The notes below the pieces were generated by a model. The model was not told the DNA's origin, searched no databases, and worked only from the letters and a program-made list of their open reading frames with translations. A DNA stretch of 64,000 nt from JACKCR01 sp041390305 (GTDB lineage Bacteria > Eisenbacteria > RBG-16-71-46 > CAIMUX01), in the NCBI GenBank assembly GCA_041390305.1, contig JAWKQE010000004.1:124001-188000 (forward strand). Direction: 5' to 3'. Numbering within the stretch: the first letter of the stretch is position 1; every line of letters begins with the position of its first letter. This document shows, in pieces, positions 35,718 to 44,153 of the stretch. The position numbers and the translations under genes were made by a program.

Positions 35718-38651
35718 GTGCACCACCCACTTCACATTCTCGGCTCCCGAGCGACCTTCTCCGCTCCCGGGTCGGTCCGCTCCCATCCCGTATCCCTCAC
35801 GGAAGAGAGGAGATCTCGGCCCATCCTCTCGACGATTCTCGCCGCCGTCTTCATCGTGGCGTTGTCCTGTGCCGCGATCGTGCCGTCCGCGACGGCCGAC
35901 AACGACGCGCCGGCTCCCGTGGCGCAGAATCTCGGTCTCCAGACGCCGGCGCCGACCGGCCGGATCGTGGTCAAGTTCCACGAGGAGAGCGGACTCACCG
36001 TCTCGGCCCGTGGCCTCGAGTCCGCGACCGACGTGACCGGTTCCGCGCTCGCCGCCGAGCGGGTCGAGTCCCTCCTCGGACGGGAAGCGCCGTCTTTCGA
36101 CCTCGGCCGCCACTTCAGCCGTTCGCCGGTCGAGATCGACGCGGAGCGGCGCGCGGCGGAAGCGAGGTCCGGACTCGACCTCGCGGATCTCAACACCTAC
36201 GCGCGCCTGTCTCCCCGCGCGGACTGGTCTCCCGCGCGGCTTCACGAGATCCTGGTCGCGCTCCTCAGCGACCCGGCCGTCGAGACCGCGTTCCTCGAGC
36301 CGGTCGCCGTGCCTGCCGCGATCGGCTTCGACGCATTCACGGGGGCGTCGCCTTCCTACGACTTCGGAGGAGGACTCGAGCCGCCCACCCCGAACTACAC
36401 GAACTCGCAGGGCTACCTCGATCCGGCGCCCAACGGTGTCGACGCGGAGGGCGCGTGGCTCACGTCAGGTGGCCGCGGTTCGAGCGTCAAGGTGATCGAC
36501 GTCGAAGGCGCGTGGAACTGGTCACATGAAGACCTTCCCTCGCCCTTCTTCACCGCGGGCGGCGAGATCGCCAGCCAGAGCTGGCGCGATCACGGTACGG
36601 CGGTCCTGGGCGAGATTCGTGGAGCCGTCAACGCCTTCGGCGTGACCGGCATCGCCGCCGAAGTGGAAGTCGGTGGCTGCTCGATCTCCGAACTCTCGGT
36701 CGCGGACGCGCTCAACACCGCGTCGGCCGCTCTCTCCCCCGGTGACATCTTCCTCATCGAACTCCATGCGCCCGGACCGAACGCGAACGGTTCCGGTCAG
36801 TACGGATACGTCTGCATGGAGTTCTGGCAGGACAACTTCGACGCGATCCAGATCGCGACCGCGCTCGGACGGATCTGCTGCGAGGCCGCCGGAAACGGAG
36901 AGCAGAACTTCGACGATCCGATCTACGGCGACCTCTTCGACCGGAACTTCCGCGACTCCGGCGCGATCATGTGCGGCGCGACGGACGGTGTGAATCTCAG
37001 CCCGGCGTGGTTCACGAACTACGGCGCGCGCGTCGACCTCCACGGCTGGGGCGCGAACGTCGTCACTTGTGGGTACGGCGATCTCCAGGGCGGTTCCGAG
37101 ACGCAGTGGTACACGTCGTTCTTCTCCGGTACCTCGAGCGCGAGTCCGATCGTGGTCGGCTCGGTCGCGAGTCTCCAGGGGCTGGTCAAGACGAACCTCG
37201 GCTCCACGCTCGACGCGGCGCTGGCGCGGGAGCTCCTCGTCTCGACCGGAACGCCGCAGACGGGAACGAAGCACATCGGTCCACGTCCCAACATCACCGC
37301 GGCGTGGGCCGTGGCCCAGAACGGGATCGGGACCGTTTCCGGCACCGTGACGGAATCCGGTTTGGGAACTCCGCTCGAGGGAATCGAGGTCACGCTGCTC
37401 GAAGCGGGCAGCCGTGCGTCGACGAACGCGGCCGGTGAGTTCTCCTTCCCCCTCCTGGCCGGAAGCTACACCGCCGTCTATGCGTCGCCGTTCTTCCAGA
37501 CCACGCAGGTGCCGTTCACCATCACCGCCGGAGGAAGCGCCACCGCGGACGCCGCGCTCCTCCGTCGTCCGACCGTCGACCTGGTCGGCGTCGTTCGGTC
37601 CGCGGACACGGGCGCGCCCCTCGCGGGCGTCCGGGTGACTCCGGAGAAGCCGTGGCTCACGGAGACCGTCACGGGAGCCGGAGGCGCGTGGACCATCTCG
37701 GGCGCTCCGGAGGGACACACCTACTCCGCGGCCTTTGATGGACTTTCCGGATACGGCGCCGAGTACGGTTCGGTCGTCGTGCCGGAGGGGTTCGGCTTCC
37801 CGTCGGCCACCCTCGACGTTCAGGTTCCGACGGTAGACGTGGACTTCGAGGCGAACAACGCGGGCTACTCGGCGAGTTCCCTCTGGAGCTGGGGCATCCC
37901 CTCGGCCGGCGGACCTTCCGGCGGCTTCGGCGATGCGCGCTGCTGGGGCGTCGGCATGACCGGCGACTACCCCGACAACGCATCCGGCACTCTCACCAGC
38001 CCGACCTACGACTTCTCCGGCGAGTCGGAACTCCGGCTCAGCTTCCACTACTGGGCGGAGACGGAAGTCTGCTACGACGGCGTGAACGTCGAGATCCTGA
38101 GCGGTGGGAGTTGGCACGTGATCGAACCGCTGGGCGGCTATCAGTGCGCGTACCTCGGCGGACTCGACTATGAGGACGGCTGGACCGGATCGACGGGTGA
38201 CTGGGTGGGGGCGGTGTTCGACCTCGCGCCGTACATCGGTTCCTCCGTCCGCTTCCGCTTCGTCTTCGGATCGGACGGAGGCGTGAACGGCCAGGGCTTC
38301 TGGATCGACTCGATCGCCTTCGACACGGGCGACGCCGTCAGCGCGGTCGATCCGACCACGCTCATCGCGTCTCCTTCCGTTCGGCTGGGCGCGTCACCGA
38401 TCCCGTTCGGTGAGAACGTGACGCTCCACCTCGACCTCCCGGGCGCCGCGGCCGCGCAGATCGACGTCTACGACGCGACCGGTCGAGAAGTGCGCGGACT
38501 CTTCCGCGGGCAGCTCGCCTCCGGCCGTCACGACATCGGTTGGGACGGACGGAACGACGCCGGATTCGCACTTCCGGACGGCGTCTATTTCGCGCGCGTG
38601 ACGGTGGACGGCGTCCAGAAGGCGTCGCGTCGACTCATCCTCACGCGCTGA
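35718..38651 (+). CDS. Secreted subtilisin-like (S8) protease with C-terminal sorting domain
   Basis: A 977-residue protein starting at GTG after CGGAGGA; an earlier ATG at 35643 has no ribosome site. The signal ends near ATADNDAPA. The S8 triad is complete: Asp in VKVIDVEGAWN near residue 260, His in WRDHGTAVLGEI near 291, oxyanion Asn in CEAAGNGEQN near 391 and Ser in FSGTSSASPIVVGS near 473. After the protease come two carboxypeptidase-regulatory-like Ig domains, a MAM/jelly-roll-like module (LRLSFHYWAETE, GFWIDSIAFD) and a FlgD-type tail (IDVYDATGREVRGLFRG, DIGWDGRNDAGF, PDGVYFARV). It lies head-to-head with lanA. Some class I clusters use an S8 LanP, but the size and tail suggest a general secreted protease. 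Confidence 0.88.
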   Translation: MHHPLHILGSRATFSAPGSVRSHPVSLTEERRSRPILSTILAAVFIVALSCAAIVPSATADNDAPAPVAQNLGLQTPAPTGRIVVKFHEESGLTVSARGLESATDVTGSALAAERVESLLGREAPSFDLGRHFSRSPVEIDAERRAAEARSGLDLADLNTYARLSPRADWSPARLHEILVALLSDPAVETAFLEPVAVPAAIGFDAFTGASPSYDFGGGLEPPTPNYTNSQGYLDPAPNGVDAEGAWLTSGGRGSSVKVIDVEGAWNWSHEDLPSPFFTAGGEIASQSWRDHGTAVLGEIRGAVNAFGVTGIAAEVEVGGCSISELSVADALNTASAALSPGDIFLIELHAPGPNANGSGQYGYVCMEFWQDNFDAIQIATALGRICCEAAGNGEQNFDDPIYGDLFDRNFRDSGAIMCGATDGVNLSPAWFTNYGARVDLHGWGANVVTCGYGDLQGGSETQWYTSFFSGTSSASPIVVGSVASLQGLVKTNLGSTLDAALARELLVSTGTPQTGTKHIGPRPNITAAWAVAQNGIGTVSGTVTESGLGTPLEGIEVTLLEAGSRASTNAAGEFSFPLLAGSYTAVYASPFFQTTQVPFTITAGGSATADAALLRRPTVDLVGVVRSADTGAPLAGVRVTPEKPWLTETVTGAGGAWTISGAPEGHTYSAAFDGLSGYGAEYGSVVVPEGFGFPSATLDVQVPTVDVDFEANNAGYSASSLWSWGIPSAGGPSGGFGDARCWGVGMTGDYPDNASGTLTSPTYDFSGESELRLSFHYWAETEVCYDGVNVEILSGGSWHVIEPLGGYQCAYLGGLDYEDGWTGSTGDWVGAVFDLAPYIGSSVRFRFVFGSDGGVNGQGFWIDSIAFDTGDAVSAVDPTTLIASPSVRLGASPIPFGENVTLHLDLPGAAAAQIDVYDATGREVRGLFRGQLASGRHDIGWDGRNDAGFALPDGVYFARVTVDGVQKASRRLILTR

Positions 38652-38705
38652 GAGTACCCGACAGCTCCGAGAGGACGGCGTCGACGCGCGCGAACACAAG
38701 GAGAT

Positions 38706-38731
38706 GGGCCCCGGCCGACCGGCTGGGGCCC
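38706..38731 (+). terminator. Hairpin after the S8 protease gene
   Basis: GGGCCCCGGCC and GGCTGGGGCCC form an 11-pair stem with one G-U pair and a GACC loop, followed by GTTCCGTTTCGTC. It lies 55 bases after the stop codon, between convergent genes. Confidence 0.6.
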
Positions 38732-38869
38732 GTTCCGTTTCGTCGGAGACGATCGTCCGTGTCCCGCGTCAGATGCCTTCGTCGGAGTCCCGACCCAGAG
38801 AGCGATCGATCGGAGCCGCGGTTCGCGAGGTAGCGGATCTAGCAGAACGACGGCTGAGAGGCCGATCGA

Positions 38870-41269
38870 TCAGAGCTGCCAGAGGTACGAGACCTTGGCG
38901 AAGATCTGCCTCGCCGACTCCTTCCATACGGGATCGACGAGTCCGTTCTCATCGTCGGGTTCGAACTCGCGCCGGTCACTCGTCGCGCCGAGGTAGAACA
39001 CGGTGAACGGATTGATCTCGTAGGTGAGGAGAGGTTCGAGCGCGAGGCCCCGCCGTTTCCTCGACTCCGTGCGCGTGGCGGTCCCGTCCGCGTGCTCGTC
39101 GTAGGAGAACGTCTCCGTGTCGCGATACTCGGCCACGAGTCGGAGATAGAACCTACGGCTCACGCCGTACGTCCACCGGGAGCGGAAGACGTGGGCGCGG
39201 AAGAAGTCGCCTCCGTGGCGACGCGACGCAAGCGTCGAGTAGTCCCAGCTGGAATCGATCCTGAGGCGTTCGGTGGGCCGGAGGTTCAGCTCTCCACTCA
39301 TGTCGAGGGCATCGCCGAGCTGCGGATCGGAGAAGTCCCGCCAGATGAGCCGGCCACTACGAACGAAGAAGCCGGTGCCGACCCAGTCCGTGAACCGGGA
39401 GCTCACATTGAAGTTCGTGCGACGGATCCCCTCGATCGTCTTGCCCGAGAAACGCTCCGCACTCCAGAGGTGGTCGATGCTGAGGTTCGTCTGTCCGATG
39501 AGAGTCGCGCTGATCGACGGTTCAAGCCACTCGTCCTTGAACCGGCCTTCCGTGTTCCACACCCGACCGATCCCGAGACCTACGTCCCAGGCCTGGAGGA
39601 TCTTCCGGCTCGGCTGCCAGGAGAGTCCGTTCCAGAACGAAGTCTGCCGGTAATCGTTCCGGGTCGTGAACCCGTTGTCCGTGCGGAAGGTCGGCGAGTA
39701 CTCCCAGTAGTCGAAGTCCGCGTTGTAGGTTCGCCCGCCTCGTTCGAGGCTGACGTAGTGCCCCTCACCCCAGAAGCTCTCACCGTCGAACGCGGCCGTG
39801 TGCTTTCCGTCTCCGAAAGTGTCGTACTCCTCGAGCATCGACTCGGGGAGATCGATCGAGACGTCGAAGTCCGTCGAGTCCGGTTCCTGCGTGTGTGAGG
39901 CCAGCACCTGCGCTTCGAGGCTGAGTGACTTCGCGAATCTCACTCGCGCATCGAGTCCGAATGCCGTCCCGGACGCACCGCCGTCGTGACGGCGGTCGGT
40001 GAGGAGTGCACCCACGTAGCCGTCGCCCGGGAGGTTGTACTGCGCCCGCACGATGTTCGAGAACGAGTTGTCGAGCGCGGCGAACGCGCTGAACTCCTCG
40101 AACGGAACGATGAGCGGGCTGTTGTCGTCCCGCGCGAACAGGTAGAGGAGTTCGGATCGGCCGAACTGCCCGGTGAGCTTCCCCGCAACCGTCGGGTTGT
40201 TGATCGAACGCGGGTAGATCGCGGTGATCCACGTCTCGTAGAGGTTGCTCCCTTCCTGGAAGAACGGACGGCTCTCGGGAAAGAAGAGCGCGAACGTCGA
40301 GTTCACGTCGATCTGTCCCGCGTCGGACTCGATCTGGGAGAAGTCCGGATTGAGAGTGAGCTCGGCCGACGAACTCGACGTCAGCCCGTACCGGAAGTTG
40401 AGACCGACCTCGCCGTCCGGGTCCTCGTTCTCGAACTCGCCGAGACCCGGAGGGTCGCCCGGCGGCGGAGCAAGCGCGCCGCTCTGGAATCCGACCACGC
40501 TCGCGATCACGTCGACGTTGCTGCCGGGGGAGATTCCACGGATCCCCTCGAGGTAGCCGAGCTGACAGAGGAAGCAGGGATCGTCCCGATCGAGCGCGGC
40601 CCAGGAGTACCGCCTCCGCACTTCGCGCTGGTGGTCCCGCCAGAAGTTCAGACGCCAGAACTGCTCCGGCTTCGCCTCGAACCGGAGGCTCGAGAACGGG
40701 ATTGCGATCTCGACCTGGTAGCCGGTATCGGTGATCCGCCCCTCCGAGAACCAGACGAGGTCGAAGCCCATGTCTTCCCCACCCTGGCCGGACATCCGGA
40801 GGTCGCCCTGGATCCCGAGCGGGTTGACGAAGAACTCGTACCCCCACGAGCTGTCGCCGTAGGTGTCGAGCATGATGCCGAAGTAGTCGTCCCGCCAGAT
40901 GTTGTCCCGGTCGCTGAGGGTCTTCCGGATGGTGGTGGGATCGTCCTCCGCGATGAGAGCAATGTAGAGGTTCGACTCGTCGAAAGTGACCCAGGCCTCC
41001 GAGTGAACCGGAGGCTCCACCTGATCCCCGGGGCTGTTCTCGGCGAACCCGTCGGCCACGACCACCCCGACCCAGCCGGGATCATCGAGCACGCCATCTA
41101 TATGGATTGCCCCCGGGGCCGGCGCGACTCGCAGCGTCGGGTGGAAGGAAGGTTCGAAAGCCAGTGCGGTCGTGGTCACCGCGGCGAGCGTCGCAGCTCC
41201 GGCGACCAGTGAGGCTGCCCCCGTGGCGAGCAACCCTGAGAAGTCCCGATTGGCACCCAATCCGAGCAC
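38870..41269 (-). CDS. DUF5916/CBM9-like outer-membrane beta-barrel protein
   Basis: A 799-residue protein with an Ala-rich signal (AAVTTTALA). Residues about 45-230 form a CBM9-type beta-sandwich: PGAIHIDGVLDDPGW, EAWVTFDESNLYIALIAEDD, DDYFGIMLDTYGDS, YQVEIAIPFSSLRF. The remainder, rich in alternating aromatic strands (ELTLNPDFSQIESD, FFPESRPFFQEGSNLY, WRDFSDPQLGDALDM), matches the DUF5916 family and ends in the barrel-like FAKVSYLWQL. Function is unknown; members are often near peptidases or sugar-use genes. The GTG start is preceded by GGGGGA. It is divergent from nothing: the S1C protease upstream is on the same strand, 145 bases away. Confidence 0.85.
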   Translation of the reverse strand: MLGLGANRDFSGLLATGAASLVAGAATLAAVTTTALAFEPSFHPTLRVAPAPGAIHIDGVLDDPGWVGVVVADGFAENSPGDQVEPPVHSEAWVTFDESNLYIALIAEDDPTTIRKTLSDRDNIWRDDYFGIMLDTYGDSSWGYEFFVNPLGIQGDLRMSGQGGEDMGFDLVWFSEGRITDTGYQVEIAIPFSSLRFEAKPEQFWRLNFWRDHQREVRRRYSWAALDRDDPCFLCQLGYLEGIRGISPGSNVDVIASVVGFQSGALAPPPGDPPGLGEFENEDPDGEVGLNFRYGLTSSSSAELTLNPDFSQIESDAGQIDVNSTFALFFPESRPFFQEGSNLYETWITAIYPRSINNPTVAGKLTGQFGRSELLYLFARDDNSPLIVPFEEFSAFAALDNSFSNIVRAQYNLPGDGYVGALLTDRRHDGGASGTAFGLDARVRFAKSLSLEAQVLASHTQEPDSTDFDVSIDLPESMLEEYDTFGDGKHTAAFDGESFWGEGHYVSLERGGRTYNADFDYWEYSPTFRTDNGFTTRNDYRQTSFWNGLSWQPSRKILQAWDVGLGIGRVWNTEGRFKDEWLEPSISATLIGQTNLSIDHLWSAERFSGKTIEGIRRTNFNVSSRFTDWVGTGFFVRSGRLIWRDFSDPQLGDALDMSGELNLRPTERLRIDSSWDYSTLASRRHGGDFFRAHVFRSRWTYGVSRRFYLRLVAEYRDTETFSYDEHADGTATRTESRKRRGLALEPLLTYEINPFTVFYLGATSDRREFEPDDENGLVDPVWKESARQIFAKVSYLWQL

Positions 41270-41414
41270 GCAGATCCCCCCTGTTACGTGGCTCGCCCCG
41301 GCAGGAGGTAGAGACGGAATCAGGCGGCAGAATGTTCGCAGATATCGGCAAACGGGGACAGCACCAGTTTCGGCGCCCCGCGGTCGGACGGCGGCCGAGT
41401 CGGCGCCCGCTTGG

Positions 41415-42575
41415 TCAGCGCCCGGCCGAGCCTGGCGACTCCACCGGCACGGCTTCGAGGTCGTGGAGCTTTCCGTAGCGGAGAACCGTGGCGGGCACCC
41501 GGGTGCCGATCACATCCTCGGTCAGCATCCGTTGGAGATCGTCGATCGAGGAGACCGGCCGGTCGCCGAAACGGACCAAGAGGTCACCTTCGCGCATCCC
41601 GGAACGGTCCGCCGGACCTCCCGACTCCACGGACAGCACCCGGAGTCCGTGCTCGCCCGGAAGTCCGAAGGCACGGACGAAGCGCCGGTGTATGGAAACA
41701 TTCTGCCCACCCACTCCAAGGTACGCCCGCCGGACCCGACCCTTCCTCATGAGCTCCTGGGCGACGAACTTCGCGGTGTCGATTCCGATCGCGAAGCAGA
41801 TCCCCTGGGCGGGGCGGATCATCGCCGTGTTGACCCCGATCACCCGTCCGGTCGAGTCCACGAGTGGACCGCCCGAGTTCCCCGGGTTGAGGGCCGCGTC
41901 GGTCTGGATCACGTCGTCGATCAGCCGGCCTGACTGCGTGCGCAGCGATCGGCCCAGTGCCGATACGACTCCGGCCGTCACCGTGTACTGGAAGCCGAGC
42001 GGGTTGCCGATCGCGATGGCGAGCTGCCCAACCCTGAGGTTCGAGGCGGTGCCGAGTTCCGCCCCGACGAGCTGGTCTCCGTCGATCCGGACCACCGCGA
42101 GATCCGTCTCGGGGTCATCCCCGATCAGGAACGCTCGACAGGTGCTCCCGTCGATCCGCGCGACCTCGATCCGGCTCGCACCATGAACGACGTGACTGTT
42201 CGTGAGGACGAACCCATCGGGCGTGAAGAGGAAACCGGAGCCGGTTCCGACCTGGGGCGGACGCGCGGAACCACCCTGACCCCGGCCTCGCTGTTTCGGA
42301 CCTCGAGTTCCGGTCTGTGGCTGGACCCCGTGGACCCGAAGATGCACGACAGACGGGCTGACCCGTTCGGCGGCACGGCTCACGGCGTTCGAGTACGCAT
42401 CGAGAAGATCGCCGTCGTGGGATGTCGATTCGAGTGGGCCGAGAGCATCGTGATCGCTCGCGCCGGAACGAGACGGATCGATTTGGATCGATCGGTCGAA
42501 CTCGCGGGGGCCCGACTCGGCTTCACTGAGTCCGGCACCCGCGCCGTCTGCGGAAAGGGAAAGCGGGAGGATCAT
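41415..42575 (-). CDS. Trypsin-like S1C serine protease with PDZ domain (Deg/HtrA family)
   Basis: A 386-residue protein. ATG 42575 has AAGGAGT upstream; longer readings to 42704 lack a ribosome site. The triad is intact: His in VLTNSHVVHGAS near residue 126, Asp in ETDLAVVRID near 156 and Ser in LNPGNSGGPLVDSTG near 233. A PDZ domain closes it (RVLSVESGGPADRSGMREGD). Family role: protein quality control or regulated proteolysis. No signal peptide or clear membrane segment is visible with this start, so a cytoplasmic location or a missed N-terminus should be considered. The first 70 residues are low-complexity and the linker before the protease domain is Arg/Gly/Gln-rich. Confidence 0.88.
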   Translation of the reverse strand: MILPLSLSADGAGAGLSEAESGPREFDRSIQIDPSRSGASDHDALGPLESTSHDGDLLDAYSNAVSRAAERVSPSVVHLRVHGVQPQTGTRGPKQRGRGQGGSARPPQVGTGSGFLFTPDGFVLTNSHVVHGASRIEVARIDGSTCRAFLIGDDPETDLAVVRIDGDQLVGAELGTASNLRVGQLAIAIGNPLGFQYTVTAGVVSALGRSLRTQSGRLIDDVIQTDAALNPGNSGGPLVDSTGRVIGVNTAMIRPAQGICFAIGIDTAKFVAQELMRKGRVRRAYLGVGGQNVSIHRRFVRAFGLPGEHGLRVLSVESGGPADRSGMREGDLLVRFGDRPVSSIDDLQRMLTEDVIGTRVPATVLRYGKLHDLEAVPVESPGSAGR

Positions 42576-42869
42576 GGCGACTCCTTCGGATGGTACTGGG
42601 CCGGGGAGCCTGCCCCCGGTCGGTCGAGGCCACTTGGATGCGACGGGGTCATCCTGGGATTGCCACCTTTTTCTTCCCCTGCTGCCGGCGGGCATTCGAC
42701 GCACCCCACCCTGAGGAATCGTGCCAACGAGTGATTCGTCGTGCTCCGCCGACCCGCGGCGCGGAACTATCCAATTGTTTCTTCACATGCTTACGAAATC
42801 CGTCGATCTCTTCGTGGATGTCCCTCGATGGACCGGGGGGCACCTCAACCACAGGAGAATCTTGCAGCC

Positions 42870-43448
42870 ATGTTGAAGAACCATTCTTTCCTTGGTTGGC
42901 GACGTACCGTAGGAGCCGCAGCGGTAGCGTTTGCCTTCCTCTCGATGCCAACAGCAGAGCTCTGGGCCGCGGACAACACCGCGACCGGTGACATCGGGGG
43001 CGTTGACGCAGACCTGACCGACTCGAACACGTTCACCCTCAACTCGAGCACTCTCGCCCTCGTGAAGGCGGCGTTCCTGAACTCATCAGGCGCGGCGCTC
43101 TCCTCTGGGAGCTCGGTGCCGAAGGGAACGCTGGTCGACTTCCTCATCTACGTAGACAACACGACAGGAGTCGGTGTCTCGAACGTGAACATCAGTGACC
43201 CCCTGACCGGATTCACCTACCAGGCGGATACGATCAAGGTCGACAACTCCCAGAACACCGGAGCGACGGCCGCAGCGATCTACGCCTCTGTGGACGCCCA
43301 GAGCGCCCTCGACGACGCTGTCGATGGAGTCGACGTGGCCGGAATCTCCGGCTCGACCATCAGCGCCGGATCGGGAGCTGGGAACGCAGCGCTCAACATC
43401 GCGGCCAGCAAGGTCTGGGCGATCCTGTTCACGGCCTCCGTCGACTAG
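42870..43448 (+). CDS. Small secreted DUF11-like protein
   Basis: A 192-residue exported protein; the signal peptide ends AELWAADN. The mature part is one DUF11-like beta module: TLALVKAAFLNSSGAALSSG, then DFLIYVDNTTGVGVSNVNIS, DPLTGFTYQADTIKVDN, AAIYASVDAQSALDDAVDG and a terminal VWAILFTASVD. The same order of motifs closes the proteins at 12819-16358 and 54469-58329, and the next gene encodes a related protein. Such stand-alone modules may be subunits of a surface layer or fibre; that is inference. AGGAGA lies 12 bases before the ATG. First gene of an apparent six-gene operon. Confidence 0.8.
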   Translation: MLKNHSFLGWRRTVGAAAVAFAFLSMPTAELWAADNTATGDIGGVDADLTDSNTFTLNSSTLALVKAAFLNSSGAALSSGSSVPKGTLVDFLIYVDNTTGVGVSNVNISDPLTGFTYQADTIKVDNSQNTGATAAAIYASVDAQSALDDAVDGVDVAGISGSTISAGSGAGNAALNIAASKVWAILFTASVD

Positions 43449-43589
43449 TGAGGAAGCGCGAGGCGTGAGGACCCGCGCGGTCGGCTCGGATTGAGCCTCG
43501 GCCGTTGCGATCTTCGTCCGCGTCTCCAATGACACCTCCAACACGGAGACTGTGACCTGGGACAGGCCAAACGACCGTCCCTGGTTGCG

Positions 43590-44153
43590 ATGTTGGGATG
43601 TCTCTTCCTGCTCGGCGCCCCCCCGCCGGCCCTCGCGGCGGACAACTCAGCCTACGGTGGAATCCGTGAGCTGAACAACGGGACGCTCCTCGGCGGAGAC
43701 GGTACCGGGACGGCAAAGTTCACGATTCACTCAGTCAGGCTCGACCTGGTCAAACAGGCGCGGGACCTGAACGGTACCCTATTGCCCTCGGGCGGTAGCG
43801 TGGACGCCGGCTCCGAGATCTACTTCGTCCTCATCGTCGACAATCCCACCCTAGCCCCAGCCTCCGACATCCGGCTCTCCGATCCCATCAACCGTGATGC
43901 ATTCGTGTATCAACCGGGTTCGCTCGAGATGAGCGTCGTTCCGACTGGATCCGACCCGATGGCCGGTCCATGGACGCCACTCACCGACGAGCTGGATCCC
44001 GTGGGAACCGCGGATCTCGCGTCAATCACTACGAGTGTCGTTGACGGAATCGACAGACTCACGTTCGGAGCAGACCCGGAGCAGACGAATCTCCGGTACG
44101 ACCTGGAGGCAGGCCACCAACTGGTGGTGCGCTTCCGAGTGAGGGTGAAGTGA
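43590..44153 (+). CDS. Second small secreted DUF11-like protein
   Basis: At least 187 residues. From ATG 43590 the signal peptide is short and lacks basic residues (MLGCLFLLGAPPPALA, mature start ADNSAYGGI). In frame upstream, GQAKRPSLVA would supply a normal basic n-region, and a CTG at 43557 preceded by GGAG could start it, so the N-terminus is uncertain. The mature part is DUF11-like: LDLVKQARDLNGTLLPSGGS, YFVLIVDNPTLAPASDIRLS, DPINRDAFVYQPGSLEM and a terminal LVVRFRVRVK. The mature N-terminus resembles that of the preceding gene product (ADNTATGDIGG). Its stop overlaps the start of the giant surface-protein gene (ATGA), indicating coupled translation. Confidence 0.75.
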   Translation: MLGCLFLLGAPPPALAADNSAYGGIRELNNGTLLGGDGTGTAKFTIHSVRLDLVKQARDLNGTLLPSGGSVDAGSEIYFVLIVDNPTLAPASDIRLSDPINRDAFVYQPGSLEMSVVPTGSDPMAGPWTPLTDELDPVGTADLASITTSVVDGIDRLTFGADPEQTNLRYDLEAGHQLVVRFRVRVK

